From: Luscinia megarhynchos
Taxonomy: Eukaryota; Chordata; Aves; Passeriformes; Turdidae
Assembly (NCBI GenBank): GCA_034336665.1
Contig: CM067564.1
Coordinates: 41,926,975-41,990,974, forward strand
Length of the DNA stretch: 64,000 nt
Direction of reading: 5' to 3'
A program made the translations under genes and the position numbers. The notes beneath the pieces were generated by a model. It did no database searches. It was not told where the DNA came from and saw only the letters and a list, made by a program, of their open reading frames with translations. Position 1 is the first letter of the stretch, and each line of letters begins with the position of its first letter. This document shows, one piece after another, positions 1-46,885 of this stretch.

Positions 1-335
1 CTGGGTCCTGAGAGTGACCCTGGCACTGAGAGTGACCCTGAATCCCTCTGGAGTCACCTGGGAGTGACCCTGGCACTAAGAGTGACCCTGGGTCCTGAGA
101 GTGACCCTGGCACCTCAGAGTGACCCTGGCACTGAGAGTGACCCTGGCACTGGGAGTGACCCTGGGTTCCTTTGGAGGCACCTGAGAGTGACCCTGGGTC
201 CTGAGAGTGACCCTGGCACTGGGAGTGACCCTGGCACTGAGAGTGACCCTGGCACCTCAGAGTGACCCTGGCACTGAGAGTGACCCTGGGTTCCTTTGGA
301 GTCACCTGGGAGTGACCCTGGCACCTGTACCCTGG
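1..335. repeat. 16-18-bp minisatellite (GAGTGACCCTGGCACT)
   Basis: GAGTGACCCTGGCACT alternates with GAGTGACCCTGGGTCCT and a longer variant containing TTCCTTTGGAGTCACCTG. The array runs off the left edge. Confidence 0.85.
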
Positions 336-602
336 GTCACTTCCCTGAATGAGCCATTCCCTGGGGCTGCCAGCAGCAGGAGGCTGGGACATCACCCATG
401 AAAAATAAATAATAAATGGAAGAATTGCCAATTGGAATTCCCAGCATGGAACTCCTCGGGCTCAGAACATTTTGTATAAAACATTGATTTTGTCTTTTAT
501 GCAAATGAGCAGCTCTGGGGCAGGTACTGTCCAGGACACAGCTCTGGGGAGGGTGGAAAATGAAATGAAATTAAGTGAAATAAATAAAAGAACATCTAAG
601 AT

Positions 603-1053
603 GAATGGAATGGAATGGAATGGAATGGAATGGAATGGAATGGAATGGAATGGAATGGAATGGAATGGAATGGAATGGAATGGAATGGAATGGAATGGAA
701 TGGAATGGAATGGAATGGAATAGAATAGAATAGAATAGAATAGAATAGAATAGAATAGAATAGAATGGAATGGAATGGAATGGAATGGAATGGAATAGAA
801 TAGAATAGAATAGAATAGAATAGAATAGAATAGAATAGAATAGAATAGAATAGAATAGAATAGAATAGAATAGAATAGAATAGAATAGAATAGAATAGAA
901 TAGAATAGCATAGAATAGAATAGCATAGAATAGAATAGCATAGAATAGAATAGAATAGAATAGAATAGAATAGAATAGAATAGAATAGAATAGAATAGAA
1001 TAGAATAGAATAGAATAGAATAGAATAGAATAGAATAGAATAGAATAGAATAT
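603..1053. repeat. TGGAA/TAGAA pentamer microsatellite
   Basis: Blocks of pure TGGAA (603-720), TAGAA (721-765), TGGAA (766-795), then TAGAA to 1053 with three TAGCA interruptions near 906-938. Confidence 0.95.
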
Positions 1054-1699
1054 TCCCCCTCTCCACAGCTTCTGAGCACATGGAGAAGGAGAAAATGAAC
1101 TGAGCAGAGCAGAGGTGGCAAAAGGGGTGCTTTGTTTGGGGTTTTAACAGCAACTGCAGTACTTGTTGGAACTTTCTATAAACTCAGCTGGATTTTGTTG
1201 GCAGGGAATTGAATATTCCCTGAATATTCTGAGGAGGCAGGGTTTGTTAGTCTAGGAACTCTGTGTTGGAACAGGGAGATTAAATATCTCCTGCACTGGC
1301 CCTGGGTGGGATTTGGGGTCCCTTCCCACCCAGCCCATCCCAGGTTCCCCGAGCCTGTGGTGCCCACCCAGAGGGTGTTTAATTGCTGCTGTTAATGAGC
1401 TGTCCCAGCCCTGGTGGGCTGTCCTGGGCTGCAGCCTCTCCTCCTCCCAGCCCTGCAGCTCCTGCAGAGCCTTGGTGACAAACCCAGGGCTTGGGGTGCA
1501 CTGGGATTTCCCTGCTCAGGTTTGGAGGTGCTCCCTGGAGTGCAGGTGCTGACACAGAGCTGCTCTCCTGGGGAATCCCAGAAATAAAACCTGGGAAGGG
1601 CTTTGGGTGTCCACCTGAAAGAGGGAAAACATCTCTGCTTTACTGGTGACAAAAGTGACCTCAGTTAAAGTGCTGAGATGGGAGAAGTGGCAGATCCCA

Positions 1700-1868
1700 T
1701 GGAATCAGAGAATCCTGGCATGGTTTGGGTGGGAAGGGACCCCAGAGTCCCCCAGTGCCACCAGGGCAGAGACACCTCCCACTGTCCCAGCTGCTCCAGC
1801 CCCAGTGTCCAGCCTGGGATCCAGGGGCAGCCACAGCTGCTCTGCCAATTCCAGCCCCAGGGAGGGCC
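1700..1868 (-). mobile_element. CR1 LINE 3'-tail fragment
   Basis: It begins like the reversed CR1 3' end (CAGAGAATCC...GGTTTGGGTGGGAAGGGACC). It continues through the conserved block (CAGAGACACCTCCCACTG) to GCCACAGCTGCTCTGCC. Severely 5'-truncated. Confidence 0.8.
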
Positions 1869-2219
1869 AGGCAGTTTTCCTAGATTTGTACAAAAAGCTC
1901 AGAAAAGCTGTGGAATTGCCAGGAATTACAATGTGGAATTTCCAGGATTACAATGGGTGTCAGTTTGGAAGGGGAGAATTCCATGTGCCTTCCACACCAA
2001 TGGAGGAAATGTTTCTGCATTTGGGTTGACTGAGCCCCCAAACCTCCTTCACCGAAGGCCCTTGGTGCCAGATTTTCCCTGGGTGAATTTATAACCAAGC
2101 AGAGATGGTTAAAAATACCCAAAGAACAGTTTGTGAGGAACACACCGAGCCCAGCAGTGCTGTCACTGCTGTGTCACGTAGGTTGAACATTCAGATTTCA
2201 GCTCCCAACTCCCAAATTC

Positions 2220-2577
2220 AGTGCTAAAACCTCAGAATCCCAAAATCCCTGGGGCTGGAAAAGCCCTCCCAGCCCATCAAGTCCTGTGCCTGATCCCCAC
2301 CTTGTCCCCAGCCCAGAGCACTCAGTGCCACCTCCAGACATTCCCTGGACACTCCAGGGATGGGGATCCAACCCCCCCAGGCAGTTCCATCCCTGCCCAC
2401 CCTTCCCACGGGGAAATTGCTGCTGCTGCCCACCCTGCCCTGCCCTGCCCAGCCTGAGGCCGTTCCCTCTCCCCCTGTCCCTGTTCCTGCAGCAGAGCCC
2501 GACCTGGGGCTGTGCCCTCCTGCCAGGGACTTGTGCAGAGCCACAAGGGCCCTGAGCCTCCTTTTCTCCAGCCTGAG
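2220..2577 (-). mobile_element. CR1 fragment, second subfamily, leading into a minisatellite
   Basis: It begins CTCAGAATCCCAAAATCCC...GGCTGGAAAAGCCCTCCC and runs through TTGAGGCCGTTCCCTCTC-like and GAGCCTCCTTTTCTCCAG motifs typical of CR1 read backwards. At the CTGAGCCCCTCCCAGCTCCC point it passes into the 20-bp array at 2578-3390. Confidence 0.8.
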
Positions 2578-3390
2578 CCCCTCCCAGCTCCCCCAGCCCC
2601 ATCCCAGCTCCCCCAGCCCCATTCCAGCTCCCCCAGCCCCCATCCCAGCTCCCCCAGTTCCATTCCAGCTCCCCCAGCCCCCATCCCAGCTCCCCCAGCC
2701 CCCATCCCAGCTCCCCCAGCCCCGTTCCAGCTCCCCCAGTTCCGTTCCAGCTCCCCCAGCCCCGTTCCAGCTCCCCCAGTTCCGTTCCAGCTCCCCCAGC
2801 CCCATTCCAGCTCCCCCAGCCCCATTCCAGCTCCCCCAGCCCCATTCCAGCTCCCCCAGCCCCGTTCCAGCTCCCCCAGCCCCATTCCAGCTCCCCCAGT
2901 TCCGTTCCAGCTCCCCCAGCCCCATTCCAGCTCCCCCAGCCCCGTTCCAGCTCCCCAGCCCCATTCCAGCTCCCCCAGTTCCGTTCCAGCTCCCCAGCCC
3001 CCATTCCAGCTCCCCAGTTCCATTCCCAGCTCCCCAGCCCCATTCCCAGCTCCCCCAGCCCCATTCCAGCTCCCCCAGTCCCATTCCAGCTCCCCCAGTT
3101 CCATTCCCAGCTCCCCCAGCCCCATTCCAGCTCCCCCAGCCCCAGTCCAGCTCCCCAGCCCCATTCCAGCTCCCCCAGCCCCCATTCCAGCTCCCCAGTT
3201 CGTTCCAGCTCCCCCAGTCCCATTCCAGCTCCCCCAGTTCCATTCCCAGCTCCCCCAGCCCCATTCCAGCTCCCCCAGCCCCATTCCCAGCTCCCCCAGC
3301 CCCACTCCCAGCTCCCCCAGCCTCATTCCCAGCTCCCCCAGCCCCATTCCCAGCTCCCCCAGCCCCACTCCCAGCTCCCCCAGCCCCATT
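2578..3390. repeat. 20-bp minisatellite grown from a CR1 fragment
   Basis: About 40 copies of AGCTCCCCCAGCCCCATTCC with Gln/Pro-coding-like variants. The unit matches the CR1 sequence at its left boundary. Confidence 0.9.
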
Positions 3391-4019
3391 TCCAGCTCCC
3401 TCAGCCCTTCCAGGGCTCTCCAGAGCTGCCCCCATGATTCTGGGTGGGAAAATCCTGACATGTAAAAAAATCTCAGTGTTCCCCCTGTTCCATGTCCTGG
3501 TTCTGTGAATGCTTCACCTGGAGCTTCAGTGTGGATGTTACACAGAGAGATTTAAAATCTGATGAGGAAATTGGGGTCTTCAGCCTTTTGCAAGGCCCTG
3601 CTCTGGTGAGTGGAAGGCAGAGCCCCTCAGTGTCATTCCTGCAGGGAAAATGGGTTTTGAAGAGGGCAGTGTCCAGGCTGTCCTGTAGCTGGGGTGATGC
3701 AGAGTGGGATGGCAGAGGATCAGGCACAGGGACAATTTTGGATGCTGGAAAAAGCCAAAGGAATGGATGGAGAGAGTTGTGTGTGTGGAAATGGGGATGT
3801 GGGTTAGGTTAAAAACAGCCTTGTGATCCTGGGCATGGATCACATGGTGCTGCTGGATCAGCTGGGAATGTGGCACAGGGACTCAGCTCAGCCCAGGGGC
3901 TGTGTGTGCAGAGTGGGAGCAGGGCTGGCACTGCCCAGGATGGGTCTGGAGGGAGCTGAGTCACCTGTGTCACCTGTGTCACCTGTGTCACCCGTGTCCC
4001 TGGGCAGTGACAGCCTCTG

Positions 4020-4672
4020 TTCGTGCTGGGGGCTGCAGAGGGGCTGGGGACAAGGACAGGGACAGGAGCAGGGAATGGCTCCCACTGCCACAGGGCAGGG
4101 CTGCTGGGATCTGGGGCAGGAATTGCTGCTGGGCTGGAATTGGCAGAGAATCCCTGGATCCCTGGCAGTGTCCCAGGAAAGGCTGGAGCAGCCTGGGATG
4201 GTGGGATTGGGATGGGATGGGATTGAAGGGCCGTGGATCCCATCCCAAACCACTCTGGGATTCTGGGATCAAGGATGCTCAGAATCCATCCTGAGGGATT
4301 TTTATGGAATTTGGGGATGGAAAAGAGAAGGGAGACCCTTGCTGGAGTCCTGAGATTCCCAGTGCAGCCCCCAGACCCCAAAATTCCTTCCTAGAGAGGA
4401 GCTGGGGTGGGGATGGATCCAATCCCGGGCTGGGAGAGCTGGGAATGGAGGGAATTCCCTGGGTGGGGGAGCTTGGGGTGGGAATTTGGGCAGGAATTGC
4501 TGCTGGGCTGGAATTGGCAGAGCAGCTGTGGCTGCCCCTGGATCCCAGGCTGGGCACTGGGGCTGGAGCAGAGGGACAGTGGGAGGTGTCCCTGCCCTGG
4601 CACTGCAGGGGTGGCACTGGGGGGCTCTGGGGTCCCTTCCCACCCAAACCATCCCAGGATTCCATGAATTCT
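4020..4672 (+). mobile_element. Composite of two CR1 3' tails (dimer), copy A
   Basis: The first tail spans about 4030-4272 and ends ACCACTCTGGGATTCTGGG. A linker of about 210 bp (4273-4488) follows, then a second tail to 4672 ending CCCACCCAAACCATCCCAGG. The same arrangement occurs inverted at 40222-40885. Confidence 0.85.
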
Positions 4673-5004
4673 GTACCTGGTACTGTGGCCAGAACAAGCT
4701 TTGAAGGGATGAGAGGTGAGATAGTGAAGGGCAGAATTGGAAGAGGAAATGTTAAGTAAAAGGAAGAGCCCTGGAAGAGTCTCCTAGGGGTGATCTGGAT
4801 GGTGGTTTGGTGTAACTCACAGCTTTTCCAAAATTCCAGGTATTAGGAAAGCAGAGTGGAAAAACATTATTGATAGAACTCACACAGAGAAAAATTGGGA
4901 TAACAAAATAGCAGACAAGGGATGGGGTAGGAGTGGATGGAAATGGGGATTCAAAGTGCAGTGGCCCTGGAAGGACCCTGAGGGGCTGGAACCTGTGCAG
5001 GGCA

Positions 5005-5275
5005 GGGAATGGAGCTGGGAATGGGGCTGGGGGAGCTGGGAATGGGACTGGGGGAGCTGGGAATGGGACTGGGGGAGCTGGAATGGGGCTGGGGGGAGCT
5101 GGAATGGGGCTGGGGGAGCTTGGAATGGAACTGGGGGAGCTGGGAATGGGGCTGGGGGAGCTGGAATGGGGGCTGGGGGAGCTGGGAATGGGGCTGGGGG
5201 AGCTGGAATGGGGCTGGGGGGAGCTGGGAATGGGGGCTGGGGGAGCTGGGATGGGGCTGGGGGGAGCTGGAATGG
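5005..5275. repeat. 20-bp CR1-linked minisatellite, opposite orientation
   Basis: About 13 copies of GGAATGGGGCTGGGGGAGCT, the reverse complement of the 2578-3390 unit, joined to CR1 sequence at 5276. Confidence 0.9.
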
Positions 5276-5420
5276 GGCTCAGGCTGGAGAAAAGGAGGCT
5301 CAGGGCCCTTGTGGCTCTGCACAAGTCCCTGGCAGGAGGGCACAGCCCCAGGTCGGGCTCTGCTGCAGGAACAGGGACAGCGGGGAGGGAACGGCCTCAG
5401 GGTGGATTTTGGGGAGTTCC
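5276..5420 (+). mobile_element. CR1 fragment joined to the minisatellite at 5005-5275
   Basis: It reads CTCAGGCTGGAGAAAAGGAG then the Ser/Leu-coding-like CR1 tail and CGGGCTCTGCTGCAGGAACA. It is the reverse complement of the 2220-2577 fragment and joined to the same array. Confidence 0.75.
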
Positions 5421-5585
5421 TTCCCCAGGAGGGCAGGGAAGGGCTGGAGGGGCTGCTCGGCCGGTGCAGTGCCCGTCCCTGGGAGTGCTCACAAGTTGTG
5501 TGGCCGTGGCAGTTGAGGACGAGGTGGTGCTGCCTGGGGTTGATGATGGCAGAGCTCTCTCCAGCTCAGTGCTGCCCAGAGCAGC

Positions 5586-6062
5586 AGTGCAGTGATGCGG
5601 CAGTGCAGCAATGAGCAGTGCAGCAGTGCAGCAGTGATGCACTGAGCAGTGCAGTGGTGCAGCAGTGATGCAGTGCAGCAGTGCAGCAGTGAGCAGTCAG
5701 CAGTGCAGTGATGTAGCAGTGAGCAGTGCAGTGATGCAGCAGTGAGCAGTGCAGTGATGCAGCAGTGATGCAGTGCAGCAGTGAGCAGTGCAGTGATGCA
5801 GCAGTGATGCAGCAGTGAGCAGTGCAGCAGTGAGCAGTTCAGTGCAGCAGTGATGCAGTAGTGCAGCAGTGAGCAGTGATGCAGTGATGCAGTGATGCAG
5901 CAGTGCAGCAGTGCAGCAGTGATGCAGCAGTGAGCAGTGCCGTGGTGCAGCAGTGCAGCAGTGAGCGATGCAGTGATGCAGCAGTGAGCGGTGCAGTGAT
6001 GCAGCAGTGAGCAGTGCAGTGCAGCAGTGATGCAGCAGTGATGCAGCAGTGCATCAGTCAGC
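5586..6062. repeat. GCAGTGAGCAGT/GCAGTGATGCA array upstream of PPP6R2 exon 1
   Basis: A degenerate array of GCAGTG-based 6-12-bp words, dense in AG dinucleotides. It ends about 16 bases before the exon. Confidence 0.9.
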
Positions 6063-6098
6063 AGTGCTTCCCTCCCCAGGCAGCCGTGTGCCAGCACC

Positions 6099-41207
<35,109 letters not shown>

Positions 41208-41316
41208 TGCCGCCGCCGCCCCGGGACGTGTGTGAGCCAGGCCAGGCTGCTCCCTGGTGATGCAATTTGTCAATTCTTTATTATTATTTTTTTTTTTCAT
41301 TTTAATTTTATTTTTT

Positions 41317-41322
41317 AATAAA
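41317..41322 (+). promoter_or_regulatory. AATAAA, first polyadenylation signal of PPP6R2
   Basis: Canonical hexamer in a T/A-rich stretch about 110 bases past the stop codon. A GT-rich element is not obvious just downstream, so the second signal may be used more. Confidence 0.5.
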
Positions 41323-41676
41323 TGCTGCATTGATGAGAGCGAGCTGGCGTTCAGGACCAGACACGCAGATCCAACAGCACCGATCCGTTGGGAAAGACTC
41401 GGCATTGTCAAAATGTAGCATTGAGTTCAGTCCTCACTGAATGACGGGCTCTTCCCAAGCCTTCTGCCTGACTTCAGTTGTCCCCTTCCCCCTGCCCCTG
41501 GTTTTTGTTTGGGTTTGGGGTTCAGTGCTGTTTGCCCAGTGTTATTGCACACAGTGTTCAGCCTCTCTGGGGAAGGGAGCAGGTCCAGCGGCGGGGCCAC
41601 GCACAAAGCCCGCAGCCCTGAGACCAAAGTTGCTGATGGAGCTGCCCTGGGGCAGCCTTTGCACGCTTTGTAGAGC

Positions 41677-41682
41677 AATAAA
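41677..41682 (+). promoter_or_regulatory. AATAAA, second polyadenylation signal of PPP6R2
   Basis: Canonical hexamer (GAGCAATAAAGCC) 470 bases past the stop, with a CA-containing stretch about 20 bases later. Probable main proximal cleavage site. Confidence 0.6.
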
Positions 41683-43157
41683 GCCTTACCAGAAACATTT
41701 CACAGGAGAGCAGGAATGCCAACACTTCCTGGGAGGGAGCAGGGAGGGCTTGCATGGGGCCGAGGCCGGGGCTGTCCCCAGGCAGTGGCAGTGACACAGA
41801 ACGGGCTGTCCCTGCACTCCTGCACTGCTCCAGGCTCTCCATGCCTGTGGGGACCAGGCAGCAGCTGGGCTGCCTCTCCTGCCAGTGTTGGCCCACGAGG
41901 GAGTGACCAGGGGTTTGCTGGCTCTTCGGAGACTGAATTAATGTATTTGCAAATGATGATGGAAAATCCTTTTTCTGTTTGTTTTGTTCTGTTTTTAAAA
42001 GTTTTTAATGGATGCAGGAACAGCAACACTTTTGCACTTTGTACCTGGTGGTGACAGCGTGTGAAGGGACACACAGAGCCTGGGGGACAGCTGGATCCCT
42101 CGGGGGGTGGCAGAGCAGGGCCAGGTGAGGGGAGCACCTGGAGCTGGGATGTGGGATATGGGGTATGGGATGTGCCCAGGCTGCTCCCAGGAAAGCCATG
42201 CTGGTGCCAGGCTCTGAGCTCACTGCCAGCCCAGCCCAGGGGGCACTGAGGGGCACTGGGGCACTGAGCTGGATCCCCTGGCACGTGGCATCCTGGAAAA
42301 TGCTCCCTTGGGAGTCAAGGCTGGAGCTTGGCAGGCAGGAATGCAGGGCAGGGGGCAGTGAGCTGTTCCCTCTGTGTGCTGGAGGGACAGGGAGCTGGAT
42401 CCCAGAGCTGGGGCACTGGGGTCACTGGTGCTGGGGGTCACTGGGGCTGGGGTCACTCCTGTGCTGCTGGCAGGGCTGGGCTGTCCCCCAGCCCAGTTCC
42501 TTGGCAATCAGCTGCACAGTGCTCTTGTTCTGCAAGTTTGCGCTCGCTCCGTGTAATTTAAAATGAATAATTTAAAGTTAATTGCACTGGGAGGGAAAAA
42601 AATCTCACTTTGTGCTTTGCTTCCCCTGCTTGGTGTTCAGGGATCAATCCCACTCCAGCCAGGACTTTCAGACAGCATCAGTGGCTTTGAGGTCCTGATT
42701 GGAGACACACTGAAGTCTTAATTTTCCAAGGATTGGTGCTAGAGTTCTGCTGGACATTGGCTCCCCTTGGGGCACTGCTGGGGCCCCGGAGCTGATGCCA
42801 TGGAAGGTGAGGGATCCATGTGCTGGCACAGCCTGGCAGGATCCCAGGGGGTGCCAGGGTGCTTTTCCAGCCTGGGGCAGCTGGGCCAGATCCCTGTGGG
42901 ATCAGGGGATGATGTAAACAGGCACAGCTGGATCCTCCTTCCCCTCAGAGCCGTGCTTGGGGTGGGCTGGGGTCACAGCAGGTCCCCTCGGGGGCCTGAG
43001 GGACAGGACAGAGCCCCCACCCTGGGGAGGCAGAGCTTTGGGAGCAGTGGTTCCACCTGGGCAGGGATGGGGGAATATCCCAGAGGATGGGGCTGTCTGT
43101 GCCTTCCACTGCAATTCCAGCTTTGGCTTGGAGTCCCTGAGTGTCAGTGAGAGCTTT

Positions 43158-43210
43158 AATAATAATAATTATATTAATAATAATGATTATATTAATAATA
43201 ATAATGATAT
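43158..43210. repeat. AAT trinucleotide microsatellite
   Basis: AATAATAATAATTATATT blocks; short and intergenic. Confidence 0.9.
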
Positions 43211-43717
43211 CCTTGGGCATATCCAGATCTGAACACAGCTCGTTAATGAGTTAATTTATTACTTAGTGCTGAGACACATCACTGGGCTGTGGTCAGAGCT
43301 GTGGAGATGCACAAATTCCATGGGTTCTGTGCCTGTGGCTGATCCCTCCAGGGCTGGGCTTGTTCATTCCAGCTCTGCTCTCCCCTGGGTTTGTTCTCCC
43401 AGCAGCCAGGGGCTGATCCAGAGCCAATTCCTGCTGGGCTTCGCAGCTGCAGCCAGAGCCAGAGCCGCTGCCTGGCCTGGCTCCTGTGCTTTTGTGGGGA
43501 AACCAGGAGCAGGAAATCCTTCCAAGGCAGAGGCACAGGGGGTGTGCAGGGCTTGGAGTGTCCCCCTCCAGGGTAGGGTTTCCAGGGCTGGAGCAGGATC
43601 TCCAGGATCCTGAGATGGAATTCCCTGTCCTCCTGTCCCCTGATCCCTGCTCAGCTCTGTGTCCAAGCTATGAAGGCTCTCCCCAAGTCCTGCTCCTGCT
43701 TCCCTCCTCCCTCAGGC

Positions 43718-43940
43718 TTGGAATCCCCCACATCCACAGGGTGTCCTGGGGATGTTGAGGGTGTGGGTCTGTGTCAGTCCAAGGGTGTTTATCCACACAC
43801 ACTGCTGGGGTCTTGTGAGAAAATTGGGGTCCCCCACATCCACAGGGTGTCCTGGGGCTGGGGTTGCCCTGGGGATGTTGAGGTGTAAGTGGACACAGAT
43901 CTGTGTCACTCCATGGATATTCACCCACACACACTGGGGT
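43718..43940. repeat. Two-copy direct repeat of about 110 bp
   Basis: Both copies contain CCCCCACATCCACAGGGTGT and a later CACACACACTG; they are diverged. Confidence 0.65.
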
Positions 43941-45116
43941 CCTGTGAGCTCCCTTGAGGGGGCACTGGGGGCACGAGGAGCTGGGGTTTGTCTCTGTGCA
44001 GCTCCAGGGCCAGGAGCAGAAGCATTTAGCAAGGCCAGGTTGCTGGGGGAAGGTTCTGGGAAGCTGGAGATGCCCTGGGGTGGCAGGGCAGGGGCTCTTG
44101 GGCACAGTTCCTGACCCTCATCCCTTTGGCCAGTGCAGGCAATCCTGGCTGGTGGCACCTCTGTGCCTGGCTGGGCTGTGGGAAGAACCCTTGGGGGTGG
44201 GAGTGTCCCCATTGTCACATCGTGTGTCCCTTCCCTGTCGTGGCACCTGGTGCAGAGTGGGGGGGGGAGCAGAGCTGGAGGGCTCAGAATCCCAAATTCA
44301 GAGTGGGGAGCTGTGACCCCATGGCAGCTGGGGCTGGGATTGGGCATTTCTGGGGCTCAGGGCAGCTGGGGCTCCATCCCCTCAATCCAGGGACATCCCC
44401 AGGCGTGTCCCAGGGCTGGGACCCTCCCCCTGCACCAGCCCCCTGCAAGGGCAGCCAGCAGGGGATACTCCAGCCAGAAACCTCCCAAAACCACAACTCC
44501 TGCTCCCCTTGGGACAGGCAAACCCCAGGGGTTTGTTGGGATCCTGTGTCCTCAGCAAATCCTCTGGGTGTCCCCAGGCTTTGCTGCCCTGGGATGGAAC
44601 CCCAAGGTTTCATCAGGAAACTCTTTAGAAGGCTGCAGCTGGGCAGGGAATGGAAACTCTGGGGGGCACAGATTGAAAAACAAGGGAAAAAAAAAACCCA
44701 ACAAAAAAAAGACAAAAAGCCAGTGTTGGCCTCAGTGTCCGAGCTTGGGCATCCCAGTCCCAAATTTCCAGAGCAAGGGTGCAGGGACATCCCCAAAGAC
44801 TGTATCTACAGGAAATATCACTTAAATCACTTTCTTGTTCTCAGTGCCCCTGAGTTGTTTTTTCCACCCTAAAATCCTCATTTATCAGTGGCAATCCTTG
44901 GAGCTCATCCCTGGGCCAAGCCTTGAAGTCCCAACCCCTTGGGGATCCCCCTCATCCTCAGGGCACCTTCCTGCCCCTGTGGGGTGGGCTGGGAATTGAC
45001 TGGAAAAAATGGATTGGTTGGGAAAAACTGAATTGACCTGTCAGAAAAACCAGAATTGATCGGGAAAAACTGAATTGATGTATTGGAAAAAAGATTAATT
45101 GGTTAGAAAAGCACAA

Positions 45117-45430
45117 TCCCTGTGTCCCACCCTGCAGTCCCTGTGTGCCCCCTGCAGTCCCTGTGTGCCACCTGCAATCCCTGTGTGTCCCCTGCAGTCC
45201 CTGTGTGCCACCCTGCAATCCCTGTGTGCCACCTGCAATCCCTGTGTGCCCCTGCAGTCCCTGTGTGCCACCCTGGCAGTCCCTGTGTGCCACCCTGGCA
45301 ATCCCTGTGTGCCCCCTGCAGTCCCTGTGTGCGACCTGCAGTCCCTGTGTGCCACCATGGCAATCCCTGTGTGCCACCTGCAGTCCCTGTGTGCCACCCT
45401 GGCAATCCCTGTGTGCCCCTGCAGTCCCCT
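45117..45430. repeat. 20-25-bp array (CCCTGTGTGCCACCTGCAGT)
   Basis: About 14 units of AGTCCCTGTGTGCCACCCTG with AATCCC and GCAGT/GCAAT variants. Confidence 0.92.
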
Positions 45431-46885
45431 GGGCTCTGGAGTGTGCGTGTGCCCATGGAATCCTGGCATGGAGGATTTAGTTGGGACTCTTCTCCCTTGG
45501 TTCAGGGTTGGGATTTTTCCCTTGGCTTTTCCCACACTGGATTTGGGATTGTGCCATTCCCACTCCAGAATGATCTCTGGCATGGGGCAGTGTTGGTGCC
45601 TAATTAGCTGTGTTAATGAATGAGGTGTGGCAGTGGCAGGAATGGTGCCCTTGGAGGCTGGAGCAGCTCCAGCATTCCCCAGCTCTGAGATCCCTTGGGA
45701 GATGGGTTGGATCCATTCCCCTTGATTTTTCCTGGATATCATTTCTGACTTCATCAGGAATGCTCTTGGGTCTGGGCTCAGAATGAGATTTTTAAACCTG
45801 GCTTTTCCCCTGCGTGCTGGGAAGCTCCAGGAGTTTTCCAGGTGCATTTAGGGCTGGACTTTGGCACAAACAAATGGAAAAGGAACAATTTGGTCCTCCC
45901 CGCTGGCGTCACTCACCTGAGCCTCTCTTACCTCATCCAGGAAGGGCTTTGTGCTGTCCCAGCTGGATTTGTACAGGATTCCTGGGGTTCCCTGGTGGCC
46001 TCACCTCTCCCAGCACTGGGATATTCCCATGGAAAGTGTATTTTTGTACCTGATGCTGATGGGAAGAGAGGAATTTTCCCCTCTATTTTTGACTCCCTCC
46101 AGGTCCTTGGGCAGATGGAAACAAGGAAAATCTCCTTTCTCCTGTTATTTTGCTGCTCAGAGGTAGTTTTGCAGAATTTGAGGCAATTTTGGGATTGCTG
46201 TAGGGATTCCCCTGCTGGCGATGGGTTTGGTGCCTTTGGCAGTGGGGGCACTGCTGGGGGATCCCCTTGGCTGGATCTCGTGGATCCAGATGTGGGATGG
46301 AATTATCCACAGGCACAGCCAGTGTTCCTGGAGATGTTCTCTCCATGGAAATGCCTCTGCCACTCCCTGCTTTCCCAGACTGCCTGCAGCACCTCGAGTG
46401 GCCCTTGGGGTGCTGGGATTGCCACAGGGAATTTTGGTTCTCCTCTGCAGGGCCTGGAGTGCCCTGGTCTGTGATCCTTGTGTGCATTCCATGTCCTCCT
46501 GGGAATTCCTGGAGCCCTTCCCTGCCCCTTGGAGTCAGCCCTTGGTCCCTGCAGCTCCAAATCCTCACGTGTGATCCATGGTCCTTGTCCTTGGTCCTTG
46601 CAGCTGTTCCCTGGCCCTTGTGTATTCCCTCATCCCTGTGCCATTCCCTCATCCCTGTGCCATTCCCTGTGCCATTCCCTGTGCCATTCCCTGCCCCCTC
46701 TGCCATTCCCTGCCCCCTCTGCCATTCCCTGCTCCTCACCTCCCTGTTCCCACTCCTGGCAGTGACTTTGCATGGACACTTCAGCTCTTTCCCTGCTCCT
46801 CTCTCTCATCCCAGGAATGTTCAAACTCTGATCTCTGGCCACAGCAGAATCTGGGAAAGTGACTTTGTGGGGAAAATCCCAATGC

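Larger units (their letters stand above)
1054..6079. other. PPP6R2 upstream or 5' intronic DNA, no exon recognised
   Basis: Apart from the CR1 fragments and arrays listed, the stretches 1054-1699, 1869-2219, 3391-4019 and 4673-5004 hold no feature I can name. I see no CpG-rich promoter-like block, so the promoter probably lies to the left. Confidence 0.5.
41208..41705 (+). other. PPP6R2: PPP6R2 proximal 3' UTR
   Basis: Non-coding sequence after the stop, with an AT-rich patch at 41277-41330. It is bounded by two AATAAA hexamers; cleavage is inferred near 41700. Confidence 0.65.

Noticed and set aside
603..1053. Human satellite III-type pericentromeric DNA
   Set aside because: The pentamer is the same, but the tract is 450 bp next to single-copy genes and CR1; it is a simple microsatellite.
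2198..3508. Gly- or Pro-rich frames of 300-400 codons
   Set aside because: Translations of the CR1-linked 20-bp array; no conserved domain.
43158..43210. A/T-rich stretch as a replication origin or matrix attachment site
   Set aside because: Only a short AAT microsatellite; no supporting motif.
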